Shown here piece by piece: positions 53,051 through 61,703 of a DNA stretch of 64,000 bases. The translations under genes and the position numbers were made by a program. This DNA is from Streptomyces sp. NBC_01716 (GTDB lineage Bacteria > Actinomycetota > Actinomycetes > Streptomycetales > Streptomycetaceae). Within the stretch, counting starts at the first letter, position 1. Each line of letters starts with the position of its first letter. The notes beneath the pieces were generated by a model. That model did no database searches and was not told the DNA's origin. It worked only from the letters and a program-made list of their open reading frames with translations. Where the stretch lies: the NCBI RefSeq assembly GCF_036248275.1, contig NZ_CP109181.1, forward strand, positions 2,728,001-2,792,000, in the 5' to 3' direction.

Positions 53051-54059
53051 CCCACTGCCCCGCTGCTGCCCAGCCGCCCCGCCGCCCCGCCTTCAGCTGC
53101 TTCGGGGCCAGCAGTTCGCCGCGCATGAGCGCGCTGGAGAACCGGGTCAGATCGCCCGCGCTGGAGATCATGTCGCCCTCGGCCCAGGTCTGGGAGGCGT
53201 TCTGGTGGGTGATGTCGTAGATCTTCGCCCCGTCGTCGGTCTCGCCGATTTTCGAGTACGCGCGGCTGCTCGGCTTCGGCATCAGCGAGCTGTTGCCCGG
53301 CAGGACGGTGGCGCGCAGCCCCAGCGGCTTGACGATCCGGGTGCGTACCTCGTGTTCGTACGTGTTCCCCGTGACCCGCTCCATGATCAGCGCGGCCAGT
53401 ACGTAGTTGGTGTTGGAGTACGCGTACTCGGTCCCCGGCGCGAAGGTCGGCGGGTGCGCCATGGCGGCGTTCACCGCCTCCTGCGGAGTCCGCGTCCGGT
53501 AGCGGTTCTTGAGGAAGTCGAGCAGGTACTTCTGCTCGTACGCCGGGTCGTTGAGGAAGTCGAAGACGCCGCTGGTGTGGTTGAGCAGCTGCCGTACGGT
53601 GATCTGCCGGCCGTCGTGGCCATGGCCCCGCACCACTCCGGGGAGCCAGGACTCGACCGTGTCGTCGAGGTCGAGCCGTCTCTCCGTCTCCAGTTGGAGC
53701 ATGACGGTCGCCACGAACGTCTTGGTGATGCCGGCGATACGGAACCGGTCGTCGGCCCCGCGCGGCGCACCGGTGCTGAGATCGCCGACGCCCGCCGCGC
53801 CCTTCCAGACGGATCTCCCTTCGCGGGCCTGGCTGGTGACGCCGGGAATGCCGTCGCGTACGACGGCGTCCAGCGCCTTCCGGGTCTCCTCGTGCCCGGC
53901 GGGACGGCCCGCCGTCTGTCCGGTACCGCCATTACCGCCATTACCGCCGTTACCGCCCGAGGATGCCTGGGAGGGCACCGTGAACGCGGTGGCGGCCAAT
54001 GCAGCGACCGCGAGCCCCACCACACCCGTACGCGTCGTCCTGTGCCGTGTGGATCGCAT
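53007..54059 (-). pseudogene. Damaged class C beta-lactamase/DD-peptidase-like serine hydrolase
   Basis: A 350-residue secreted protein with a signal peptide and a Gly/Asn-rich linker. The S-x-x-K motif that holds the catalytic serine reads A-G-I-T-K, with Gly110 (codon GGC) in place of Ser and Lys113 retained. Y-x-N is present (Tyr214, Asn216). The C terminus is lost: after K-Q-L-K the sequence becomes G-R-R-G-G-W-A-A-A and stops, without the H/K-T-G motif. An inactive protein or pseudogene is likely. GAGGAG precedes the ATG. Confidence 0.7.
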
Positions 54060-54131
54060 ATCAGCTCGCTCCTCTTCCCTGGACCGCCGTTCCGGGAAGA
54101 GACCCATAAGGTGAGATAAGGGTTGAGAGGC

Positions 54132-55100
54132 TCAATCCCCCAGCGCGCGGCGGACGTTGGCGCGTACGACATCCTGGTCGCGCCGCACCGCCTCGTACGC
54201 CGCCCGGTGGCTCTTGACATCCGCGGTTTGGCTCCGCGCCGAGCCGGCCCACCACACCCCGACCGTGTTGTGCTCGCGCGCACACTCGATGTCGGCGACC
54301 GCCGTGGTCCGTTCCCTCTGCGTACGACGGGTGTTGCCGTCGTCGCCACGGTGCCACGCCTTGTCGTGGAAGGCGGCCTCGCGGTCCTCGTACCGTGCGG
54401 AGCCCTTGTCCTCGACACACGTCGACCAGGTACGCAGGGCCTCACTCACCTCCGGGTCCTTCAGCGCCTTCTTCGCCAACGCCCCGGCCCGGCCGGACGT
54501 GTAGGTCCACATCCGGGTGGTGTTCTCGACGCCCTTGGTGAGCCCGGTGGAGGCCTTGCCGTAACAGCCGGTCCCGGGGACCTCATGGCCCTTGACGGTG
54601 AGGCCGGGAGCGCGGTCGGCGTTGTAGAACACCCGGTACTCCGCGTCGGTCATCGCGCGGTCCTTCTTCCCCTGCCCGCCGTCGGAGGACTTCGGGTCCC
54701 AGCCGTAGCCGAAGCGCCGGGCCTCGTCGAGGTCGAGCTCGCCGAACGGGGTCGACATCGCCACCGCCACCAGCATGCCGACGGCTCCTCCGACCGTGTT
54801 GACCGAGCGGGGCAGGGCGGGATCGAGGGGGAAGTCGGTGAAGCCGAAGTCCGCCATGCAGCGCTGTGCGACGCGCGCCTGCGCCCGGGTGAGGCGCTCG
54901 GTGTCGCTGTCGCTGAACTCGTAGCGGGCGAGCGGCAGTTCAGGAATGTCGTCCTCGCTCTCGACCTTCGGCACGCGGCTGCCGTCGGTGTACGCGGAGG
55001 TGTCGCTCACGCCGGCGTCCGCAGAGCCGGTCCCACACCCGGCCAGGGCTACGACGGCCGTGAACGCGACGGCCGCGGCGACCAGGGACGTACCCCTCAC
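54132..55100 (-). CDS. Lipoprotein of unknown function
   Basis: A 322-residue lipoprotein with the lipobox V-A-L-A-G-C ending at about residue 20. The mature part is hydrophilic, with several Cys residues (R-C-M-A-D-F-G-F, T-G-C-Y-G-K, W-S-T-C-V, I-E-C-A) that may form disulphides outside the membrane. I do not recognise a family; similar proteins are common in Streptomyces. GTG at 55100 overlaps the Rid stop by 4 bp (GTGA), and the pair is co-transcribed. Confidence 0.78.
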   Translation of the reverse strand: MRGTSLVAAAVAFTAVVALAGCGTGSADAGVSDTSAYTDGSRVPKVESEDDIPELPLARYEFSDSDTERLTRAQARVAQRCMADFGFTDFPLDPALPRSVNTVGGAVGMLVAVAMSTPFGELDLDEARRFGYGWDPKSSDGGQGKKDRAMTDAEYRVFYNADRAPGLTVKGHEVPGTGCYGKASTGLTKGVENTTRMWTYTSGRAGALAKKALKDPEVSEALRTWSTCVEDKGSARYEDREAAFHDKAWHRGDDGNTRRTQRERTTAVADIECAREHNTVGVWWAGSARSQTADVKSHRAAYEAVRRDQDVVRANVRRALGD

Positions 55101-55567
55101 GCGCCCGAGCCCGCCGCTCCGCCGACCGCGCCGACGCCGGTCCCGGCAACGTCGGTGACCTCGCCAACCTCGGCGACTTCGGCGACCGCCGTGATCTCCA
55201 CCAACTGCCCCGTGTAGCCCAGGCACGCCACCCCGAGCAGCGTGGAGGTGTGCGGCCCGGTGGTGAGACCCGAGGCGTGGACGACGTCCCAGACCCGGCT
55301 CAGGTCCGCCGGGTCCGACGCCACCACGTACACGTCAGTGGATATCACCCGGCTCAGATCGCTGCCGACGGCGCTCAGCGCCGTCTCCAGATTGGCCAGG
55401 ACCTGCTCGGTCTGCGCGACGAAGTCGCCGGGTCCGACGAGCGCGCCGTCCTTGTCCAGCGGTACGGAACCGGCCATGAACGCCAGTCGGCTGCCGGTCT
55501 CGACCACGGCCGCGTGCGCGTAGCCGGGCGGCGGAAAGAGGGTCGGGACGGTAGTGCGCCGCGCCAT
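55097..55567 (-). CDS. RidA-family protein with C-terminal extension
   Basis: A 156-residue YjgF/RidA protein. The family domain covers about 1-128, with Y-T-G-Q-L-V-E-I near its end and a typical start of P-P-P-G-Y-A-H-A. RidA enzymes deaminate reactive enamines/imines. The last 25 residues are an unusual Val/Ala/Gly/Glu-rich tail of A-E-V-x repeats. AAGGAG precedes the ATG by about 8 bases. It is coupled to the lipoprotein gene. Confidence 0.85.
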   Translation of the reverse strand: MARRTTVPTLFPPPGYAHAAVVETGSRLAFMAGSVPLDKDGALVGPGDFVAQTEQVLANLETALSAVGSDLSRVISTDVYVVASDPADLSRVWDVVHASGLTTGPHTSTLLGVACLGYTGQLVEITAVAEVAEVGEVTDVAGTGVGAVGGAAGSGA

Positions 55568-55604
55568 GGGGTCGCTCCTTGCTGTCGGTTGTCGTCATCC
55601 GGTG

Positions 55605-56567
55605 TCATCGGGGCTGCTGTCGAAGAGCGCGCGCCCCGGCCCGGGTGTCATTGTCGGCGTGACGGCCCGGCACGTCACCGGGGTTTTCGCCGTCCGCCGG
55701 TCCTGCGGCACCGCCTCGTACCACCGCCACCGCCAGCAGCGCGACGGCGAGTCCGGCGGCCGTCTGCGGGCCGAAGGGTTCGCCGAACATGATCGCGCCC
55801 CATACTGCCGTGACCGGCGCCATCAGGAACATCAGGGTGTTCACCCGCAGCACCCCGGAGCGGCGCAGGACCAGCCAGTACAGGCCGTATCCGCCGAACG
55901 TCGCCAGGACCACCAGCCAGCCGACCGCCAGCCAGAAGGACGTCTCGGCGGGCGGCACCGCCGCGCCGGCGACGGCGGCCAGGACGGTGAAGACGACGGC
56001 GCTCGTGCCGCAGTGGATCGTCATCGCCACGGACGGCGCGACCGGGCGCCGCGAGCGGCTCTCCAGGAACGTGGCGGCGACCAGCGACAGCATGCCGAGG
56101 AACGGCACGGCGTACGCCCACGGCGCCACGCCCTCAACTGCCGCCGCGTCGGCCGACGTTACGACGAGTACTCCCGTCACGCCGAGGCACAGGCCCAGCC
56201 ACTGGCGCCCGGAGACGTGACTCCGCAGCAAGGGTCCGGCGAGCGCGCCGGCGACGAGCGGTTGTGTCCCGTCGATCAGGGCGGTCGTGCCGCTGGAGAC
56301 GCCGAGCTGGATCGCGTAGTAGACGGTGAGGAGGTAGCCGCTCTGCGACAGCGCGCCGATCACACACTGCCGCAGCAGATCGCGCGCCGTCAGCCCGCGC
56401 CAGGCCGCGCGGGCGCGGACGACGGCGACCGCCCCGAGGACCAGTGCCAGGGGAAGGAAGCGCCACATCAGGACGGTGACGGCGTCGGCGCCGCCGGCGC
56501 CGAGCTTGGCTCCGATGAAACCGGAGCTCCAGCAGACGACGAACGCGGCGGAGAGCAGGAGATTCAC
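55605..56567 (-). CDS. EamA/DMT-family membrane transporter
   Basis: A 320-residue inner-membrane protein with about ten hydrophobic helices in two EamA halves. It begins N-L-L-L-S-A-A-F-V-V-C-W-S-S-G-F-I-G-A-K, the drug/metabolite transporter signature. The tail is hydrophilic. The GTG at 56567 is preferred, as it places the first helix at the start. It is divergent from a TetR regulator that probably controls it, with a palindrome between them. Confidence 0.85.
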   Translation of the reverse strand: MNLLLSAAFVVCWSSGFIGAKLGAGGADAVTVLMWRFLPLALVLGAVAVVRARAAWRGLTARDLLRQCVIGALSQSGYLLTVYYAIQLGVSSGTTALIDGTQPLVAGALAGPLLRSHVSGRQWLGLCLGVTGVLVVTSADAAAVEGVAPWAYAVPFLGMLSLVAATFLESRSRRPVAPSVAMTIHCGTSAVVFTVLAAVAGAAVPPAETSFWLAVGWLVVLATFGGYGLYWLVLRRSGVLRVNTLMFLMAPVTAVWGAIMFGEPFGPQTAAGLAVALLAVAVVRGGAAGPADGENPGDVPGRHADNDTRAGARALRQQPR

Positions 56568-56627
56568 GGCAGGGCACCACCCGTGACGGGAGACAAGTAG
56601 ACCGATCTGTTTACTAACCCTCCCCAC

Positions 56628-56645
56628 TATACAGAGCGGTATACT
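56628..56645 (+). promoter_or_regulatory. TetR promoter and operator
   Basis: TATAC-N6-GTATA (56628-56643) is a palindrome, and TATACT (56640-56645) is a perfect -10 hexamer 7 bases before the TetR ATG at 56653. The transcript is probably leaderless, and a TetR dimer bound here would cover the -10. Confidence 0.7.
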
Positions 56646-56652
56646 TTTGGGT

Positions 56653-57342
56653 ATGAGCGTGAAGAGAGGCAAGAGCGCGAGCGGCTCCCCGGGACGACCC
56701 GCCGCGCCCTCCAACCCCTCCAACCCCGCCGTGCACTCCCGGCGCCCGCCGCACCGGATCGTCGTGACTCCCGGCGCGCGACGCGCGCTCGACGCCGCGT
56801 CCCGGCTGTTCTACGAGCACGGCATCCACGCCGTCGGTGTCGACCTCATCGCCGCCGAGGCCGGGGTCACCAAGAAGACGCTCTACGACCGGTTCGGCTC
56901 GAAGGAGCAGATCGTCGTCGAGTATCTGGCCGGCCGCGACGAGCGCTGGCGCGCCTTCCTGGACGAGCGGCTGGCCGCCGCGCCCCCGTCACCCGCCGAG
57001 CACGTCCTCGCGGTCTTCGACGCCTCGCGCGCCTGGGCGGAAGCGAACAGCTCACGGGGCTGTGCCATGGTCAACGCGCACGCCGAGATCGACGACCCGG
57101 GGCATCCTGCGTACGCGGTTATCGCCGGCCAGAAGGCATGGATGCTGGAGCTGTTCACGTTCCTCGCGCGGGAGATCACGGCGCCGGGGGAGGCGGCCCC
57201 GTCGGAGACGGCCGACCGCCTCGCCCGCACGCTGATGCTCCTTCACGAGGGAGCGCTCGTCGCCCATGGCCTGGGGATCTTCCCCGACGCGCTCGGGCTC
57301 GCCCGCGATCAGGCGCGGGCCGCGCTCGGGCCGTACTCCTGA
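56653..57342 (+). CDS. TetR-family regulator
   Basis: A 229-residue regulator. A basic Pro/Ser-rich leader (1-35) precedes the TetR domain: R-L-F-Y-E-H-G-I-H-A-V-G-V-D-L-I-A-A-E-A-G-V-T-K-K-T-L-Y-D-R-F-G-S-K, with the helix-turn-helix near residues 55-80. The C-terminal ligand domain is normal in length. The ATG at 56653 is preferred to TTG at 56647. Its 3' end overlaps the convergent MMPL gene by 34 bp. The likely target is the divergent DMT transporter. Confidence 0.92.
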   Translation: MSVKRGKSASGSPGRPAAPSNPSNPAVHSRRPPHRIVVTPGARRALDAASRLFYEHGIHAVGVDLIAAEAGVTKKTLYDRFGSKEQIVVEYLAGRDERWRAFLDERLAAAPPSPAEHVLAVFDASRAWAEANSSRGCAMVNAHAEIDDPGHPAYAVIAGQKAWMLELFTFLAREITAPGEAAPSETADRLARTLMLLHEGALVAHGLGIFPDALGLARDQARAALGPYS

Positions 57343-59612
57343 CGGTCCGAGTCGTAACGGTCTGCGTCGTGACGGTCCGAACTCCCCGCACGCCCCGGAA
57401 ACGTCCACGCCCGGTCCCCCAGCAGCGCGAGCGCCGCCGGGAGCAGTACGCCGCGTACCACCGTCGCGTCGATGAGGATCGCCACCGCCATCCCCGTACC
57501 GAGCATCTTGTACTCGATCGCGGACAGCGTCGTGAACACCGAGAAGACGCCGACCATGATGGCGGCGGCGCTGGTCACGACGCCCGCGCTCGCCGCGATG
57601 CCGCCGACGATCGCCTCGCGCCCGCCGTCCGGGCCCCGCGAACCGGCCCACCGTTCGCGGATCCGGCTGAGGATGAAGATGTGGTAGTCCATGCTCAGCC
57701 CGAAAAGGATCACGAACATGAACAGCGGCAGCCAACTCACCACGCCCCCATAGGCGTTGAAGCCGAGCAGCGACTCCAGCCGGCCTCCCTGGAAGACCGC
57801 GGCCAGCACCCCGTACGCCGCCCCGATCGACAGCAGATTGAGCGCGATCGACACAAGCGGCAGGGCGAGCGAGCGGAAGGCGACGGCCAGCAGGACGAAG
57901 GCCAGGACGAGGACGAAGGCGAAGACCAGCGGCGTCCGCGCCGTCACCTGCCGGGTGAAGTCGTACGGCATGGCGGTCCGGCCCGCGACCGCGACCTCGG
58001 CCCCCTTCACCGCCCCCACCGTCGCGGGCAGCGCCCGCTCGCGCAGGTACTCCAGGGCCCGCCCGGACTCCGCGTCCGTACCTGCCCCGGCCAGCGGCAC
58101 CCGTACCACCAGCGCGCCGCCGACCGGCGCCGTCGTGATCGGCTCGCGCAGCGCCCCGTCGCTCCGCGCGGCCCGCTCGTGCAGCGCGTCGACCGCCGCC
58201 CGCACCTCGGGGCTGTCGTCCGACACCACCACACGCGCCGGGGTGGCCGCCCCGGGGAACACCCGCTGCATACGGGCGCCCGCGTCGGCCGCCGCCGAGA
58301 CGCCGCGCGGCAGGCTCTGGATCTGCGTGGCGTCCTGGAGATGCATCCCGAACGCCGGCAGGGCCATCAAGGCGAGGAGCAGCGCCGCCGTACCGCCGGT
58401 GAGCAGGGGACGGCGTACGACCTTCCCGGCCACGGCCGTCCAGATCCGCGAGCGCCCCGCCGCCGTCCGGCGCCGCCCCAGCCACGGAATCCTGCCCAAA
58501 TCGACGCGGTCGCCCAGGGCGGCCACGAGCGCGGGCAGCACCGTAACCGACCCGAGTACCGCCAGACCGACCACCAGGACGGTCCCGAGGGTGAGCCCCT
58601 TGAACACATCGACCCCGGTGAAGAGCAGGCCCGTCATACACACCATCACGGTCAGACCGGACACCACGACCGCGTGGCCCGAGGTGCGCGACGCGATGCG
58701 CAGCGCCTCCCGGACCGGGTGCCCGGCCGCGCGTTCCTCCCGGATACGGCGCAGATAGAACAGCGAGTAGTCGATGCCGACGGCCATGCCGATGAGCAGC
58801 ACGATCGCGGAGGCGGCGCTGTTGAACGGCACCCACCTGCCGAGCGTGTCCAGCAGCCCGAACGCGCCCGCGACGGCGGTCGCCGCCAGCAGCAGCGGGA
58901 TTCCGCCGGCGATCAGCGAGCCGAAGACGACCAGCAGGATGACGACGGTGAGCGGCAGCGAGGTGGTCTCGGCGCGCTGCATGTCGTCCTTGATGCCGTC
59001 GTCGACCGCCGAGGAGAGGCTGGAGTCGCCGGCCTGGTCGACGCGCGCCTCTGTGTGTTCCCGCGCCACCTTCCGCACGGCCGCGCCCGCGGCCTCGTAG
59101 TGGGCCTCGAACTCGGCGTCGGGACCGAGGACTTCAAAGGTCACGAGGTCGGCCGTGCCGTCATCGGAGACCCAGCGACCGCCGTGCGCGCCGAGCGGCG
59201 AGCCGACGTCCCGTACGGCTGAGGGCATGGCGCGCAGGGCCGTGACCAGGTCCTCGGTGGCGGCGCGCCCGGCCGCGGGTGCCGTGCCCGCGCGGGGCCG
59301 GATCATCACGTTCTCGCGTATCGAGTCACCGGCGTTTAGTTCGGAGACCATCCGCTGGCCCCGGCCCGCCTCACCCGGGTCGGTGGCCCTGGCCTGCGCG
59401 CCGGGCAGGAGAGAGGTGGACAGGACGGCCGCCACGACCAGGAGCAGCCAGCCGGCGATGGCCGCCGTGCGGTGTCCGGCGGACCAGCCGGCGACGGACT
59501 CGACGAGCCCGGTACGTCCCGCCCGCCCTGCGGCGCGTTCAGCGCGTTCACCGCCTTCGGCACGTCCGTCGCGTTCACCGCGTTCGTGTTCTGACTTGAT
59601 TCGGCGCAGCAT
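57309..59612 (-). CDS. MMPL-family RND transporter
   Basis: A 767-residue membrane protein with the MMPL topology: a first helix at about 49-69, a large extracytoplasmic loop, helices in 220-390 including F-G-L-L-D-T-L and I-D-Y-S-L-F, a second large loop, and a second group of helices (about 540-740) with D-Y-H-I-F-I-L-S-R-I-R-E. The two I-D-Y/M-D-Y motifs are typical proton-relay segments. It probably exports lipids or secondary metabolites. AAGGAG precedes the ATG. The C-terminal tail is rich in Asp, Arg and Ser repeats. Confidence 0.93.
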   Translation of the reverse strand: MLRRIKSEHERGERDGRAEGGERAERAAGRAGRTGLVESVAGWSAGHRTAAIAGWLLLVVAAVLSTSLLPGAQARATDPGEAGRGQRMVSELNAGDSIRENVMIRPRAGTAPAAGRAATEDLVTALRAMPSAVRDVGSPLGAHGGRWVSDDGTADLVTFEVLGPDAEFEAHYEAAGAAVRKVAREHTEARVDQAGDSSLSSAVDDGIKDDMQRAETTSLPLTVVILLVVFGSLIAGGIPLLLAATAVAGAFGLLDTLGRWVPFNSAASAIVLLIGMAVGIDYSLFYLRRIREERAAGHPVREALRIASRTSGHAVVVSGLTVMVCMTGLLFTGVDVFKGLTLGTVLVVGLAVLGSVTVLPALVAALGDRVDLGRIPWLGRRRTAAGRSRIWTAVAGKVVRRPLLTGGTAALLLALMALPAFGMHLQDATQIQSLPRGVSAAADAGARMQRVFPGAATPARVVVSDDSPEVRAAVDALHERAARSDGALREPITTAPVGGALVVRVPLAGAGTDAESGRALEYLRERALPATVGAVKGAEVAVAGRTAMPYDFTRQVTARTPLVFAFVLVLAFVLLAVAFRSLALPLVSIALNLLSIGAAYGVLAAVFQGGRLESLLGFNAYGGVVSWLPLFMFVILFGLSMDYHIFILSRIRERWAGSRGPDGGREAIVGGIAASAGVVTSAAAIMVGVFSVFTTLSAIEYKMLGTGMAVAILIDATVVRGVLLPAALALLGDRAWTFPGRAGSSDRHDADRYDSDRQEYGPSAARA

Positions 59613-59685
59613 GAGCTGCTCTCCTTCATCCGGAGGGTCGTATCCGTGGAGCCCGCCGTACGGCGAGGTGGAGCGTCCTTCTGTG

Positions 59686-59719
59686 CCCGGGGCGTCGAGT
59701 TGCAGCTCGACGCCCCGGG
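59686..59719. terminator. Terminator of the small membrane protein/ArsR-like operon
   Basis: CCCGGGGCGTCGAG (59686-59699) pairs perfectly over 14 bp with CTCGACGCCCCGGG (59706-59719) around TTGCAG. It lies 29 bp after the stop of the leftward operon ending at 59749. Confidence 0.82.
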
Positions 59720-59748
59720 GTGTTCTGTCCGCGTCCCGGACGCGGCGA

Positions 59749-60018
59749 CTACTCGACGTCCTTGAGGATCCGTTCCAGCGATCCGGTACGGCTCTGCAGA
59801 TCGGTGAGCTGCCTGCCGAGATCGGCGAGTTGCCGCTCCGTACGCTGCTGGCCCTGAACCGCGTCGGCGGCGAGCCGCCGGTACTCGTTCCTCTCGGCCC
59901 TGGCCTCCCTGCCCCGGCGGCCGAGGGTGAAGTGCCACAGGGTCAGCGACACCACGATCAACAGGAGCGCGAACAACCCGATCGCCCCTATGACTTCCTG
60001 CCACTCGTGTTCGTTCAC
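59749..60018 (-). CDS. Small membrane protein with coiled coil
   Basis: An 89-residue protein with one membrane helix at about 10-30 (I-G-A-I-G-L-F-A-L-L-L-I-V-V-S-L) followed by a charged heptad-rich region (about 36-87) that should form a coiled coil. I do not recognise a family. Its ATG overlaps the regulator stop by 4 bp, so it is coupled to the winged-helix regulator, which may act on or through it. Confidence 0.75.
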   Translation of the reverse strand: MNEHEWQEVIGAIGLFALLLIVVSLTLWHFTLGRRGREARAERNEYRRLAADAVQGQQRTERQLADLGRQLTDLQSRTGSLERILKDVE

Positions 60019-60365
60019 CGGGCGGCTCCCCTCTCGTCTGTCTCGTCCTTCTTCTGGTCGCTCAGCGTCTGCACGGCGGTCACGATGTCCTGCGGCGTCA
60101 GCCGCACCGCGAACGCGTTCACCTCGTAGAACTTCATGGCTTTCCCGTCCTCCGACAGCTCCAGCCGCGAGGTCACCAGACCCGCCGCTTCGAGCTTCTT
60201 GAGATGGACCTGGAGCAGCGCTCTGCTGATGTCCAGCTCCCTGGCCAGCCGGCTGACGTAGTTGCGTCCCCCGGCGAGTGCCGCGACGACACGCAGCCGG
60301 TGGGGGTTGGAGAGCGTCGCCAGCACGCGCACCAGTTCGTCGCCCGTGGGCACGGGTGGGCTCAT
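60015..60365 (-). CDS. ArsR-like winged-helix regulator
   Basis: A 116-residue regulator: V-L-A-T-L-S-N-P-H-R-L-R-V-V-A-A-L and V-S-R-L-A-R-E-L-D-I-S-R-A-L-L-Q-V-H-L-K-K-L form the ArsR-type DNA-binding core, and a beta wing with K-A-M-K-F-Y-E-V follows. No metal-binding cysteines are present. The ATG at 60365 has AGGAGG 6 bases upstream. Together with the membrane protein it makes a two-gene operon, a common arrangement in Streptomyces. GTTAG/CTAAC at 60393-60421 may be part of its operator, but this is weak. Confidence 0.85.
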   Translation of the reverse strand: MSPPVPTGDELVRVLATLSNPHRLRVVAALAGGRNYVSRLARELDISRALLQVHLKKLEAAGLVTSRLELSEDGKAMKFYEVNAFAVRLTPQDIVTAVQTLSDQKKDETDERGAAR

Positions 60366-60450
60366 AGCCGCCTCCTGCACATGCAAAGAAAAGTTAGCAG
60401 GTGCCAGCGCGGATTACTAACCTCGGTCGCGACAGAGGGAATTGCCCGGC

Positions 60451-61500
60451 TCAGGCCGCGGGCGCGTGAAGCAGAGGACTCTTGTTGCGCATCAGCCACT
60501 GGCGGTACACGACGGCCTGCAACGCCGCCTCGCGGTAGGCCGCTTCCAGGTCCGTGTACACCTCGGCGCCGCCGGGGCCGTCGCCGGGACCGTCATCGCC
60601 ACTGTCGCCGTCGCCGCCACTGTCGCTGTCGCCGTCGCCGCCCGGGTCCGCGATACCCGCGCCCTCGTACGCCCCCGGCCGCGAGAACAGCAGCAGCCGT
60701 ACCCCCAAGGGGTCGTCCCGCAGCGGCCGTACGACCATGTCCTCGCGCGGGACCGAGGTCGGCTGGCAGGGCGCTATCGCCTCGCCGACCGCGATCAGCG
60801 ACGCCGCGGTGAGGTAATCCCCGTGCAGGACTGGCGGGTTGAGCCCGGCCTCGCCCAGGACGCGTCGCAGACCGTCCCACTCGCCGTCCACGGTCGGGTC
60901 GATCATCCACCGGTCGCCGGCGAGGTCGGCCAGCTCGACGATCTGCCGTCCCGCCGCCGGATGATCCCGGGCCAGCGAGATGAACTGCGGCTCCCGCTCG
61001 ACCAGTACACGCCGGTCGAGCCCCGGCGGCACCCGCAGCGGACAGCCCTCCACCTCGTGCACGAAGGCCACATCGAGCCCGCCGGCGGCGACTTGGCGCA
61101 GCAGCGCGTTCGCCGAGACGTCCATCTGGAGCGAGATGTCCGTGCCCGGCAGCCGCTCGCGCAGTCGGCGCAGCCAGCCCGCCAGGGCGCGGCTCGCGGT
61201 CGAGCCGATGCGCAGCCGGGGTCCGGCGGAGCGGTCGGCGGCGGCTCTCGCCTCGCTGACGAGCGCGGCCATTCCTGCGACCAGGGGACGCGCGCGGCTG
61301 AGCACGGAGTGACCGAGCAACGTCGGGCGGCAGCCGGTGCGTTCACGGGAGAACAGCTCGGCGCCGAGCGAGTTCTCGATGCGCCGCAGCTGCGTCGTCA
61401 GGGACGGCTGGCTCATGCCGAGCTGCCGGGCCGCTTTGTGGAGACTTCCCGCGTCGGCTATGGCGCACAGCGCGCGTAGATGCCTGACCTCCAGCTCCAT
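60451..61500 (-). CDS. LysR-family regulator beside snapalysin
   Basis: A 349-residue LysR-type activator. The N-terminal helix-turn-helix (about 1-60) has H-L-R-A-L-C-A-I-A-D-A-G-S-L-H-K-A-A-R-Q-L-G-M-S-Q-P-S-L-T. The effector domain follows. Near residues 278-302 is an insertion of Gly/Asp/Ser/Pro repeats that is not part of the usual fold. TACTCT, 7 bases before the ATG, indicates a leaderless start. It is divergent from the snapalysin gene and probably activates it, as is known for Streptomyces snpA. Confidence 0.92.
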   Translation of the reverse strand: MELEVRHLRALCAIADAGSLHKAARQLGMSQPSLTTQLRRIENSLGAELFSRERTGCRPTLLGHSVLSRARPLVAGMAALVSEARAAADRSAGPRLRIGSTASRALAGWLRRLRERLPGTDISLQMDVSANALLRQVAAGGLDVAFVHEVEGCPLRVPPGLDRRVLVEREPQFISLARDHPAAGRQIVELADLAGDRWMIDPTVDGEWDGLRRVLGEAGLNPPVLHGDYLTAASLIAVGEAIAPCQPTSVPREDMVVRPLRDDPLGVRLLLFSRPGAYEGAGIADPGGDGDSDSGGDGDSGDDGPGDGPGGAEVYTDLEAAYREAALQAVVYRQWLMRNKSPLLHAPAA

Positions 61501-61516
61501 GTACCGAAGAGTAGGC

Positions 61517-61552
61517 CCGCCTTTTGCCTCACGCCAGGGACCCAAAAGGCGG
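61517..61552. promoter_or_regulatory. LysR operator between lysR and snpA
   Basis: CCGCCTTTTG (61517-61526) and CAAAAGGCGG (61543-61552) are a perfect 10-bp inverted repeat with a 16-base spacer, placed just upstream of the lysR promoter. Its location suits a LysR binding site for autoregulation and activation of snpA. Confidence 0.7.
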
Positions 61553-61703
61553 CAATTGGCTGCCATTCGAAGAAAATTGGGCGAGCCGACTCGGGGGGGG
61601 TGATGCTCTGGTGCTATCGCCCTTCGGCATCATCCACAGCGCCGTGTGAGGCACGACACTCTCCCTACCGAACCCGTTCATCGGACGAGTAGGAGCCCCC
61701 CAC

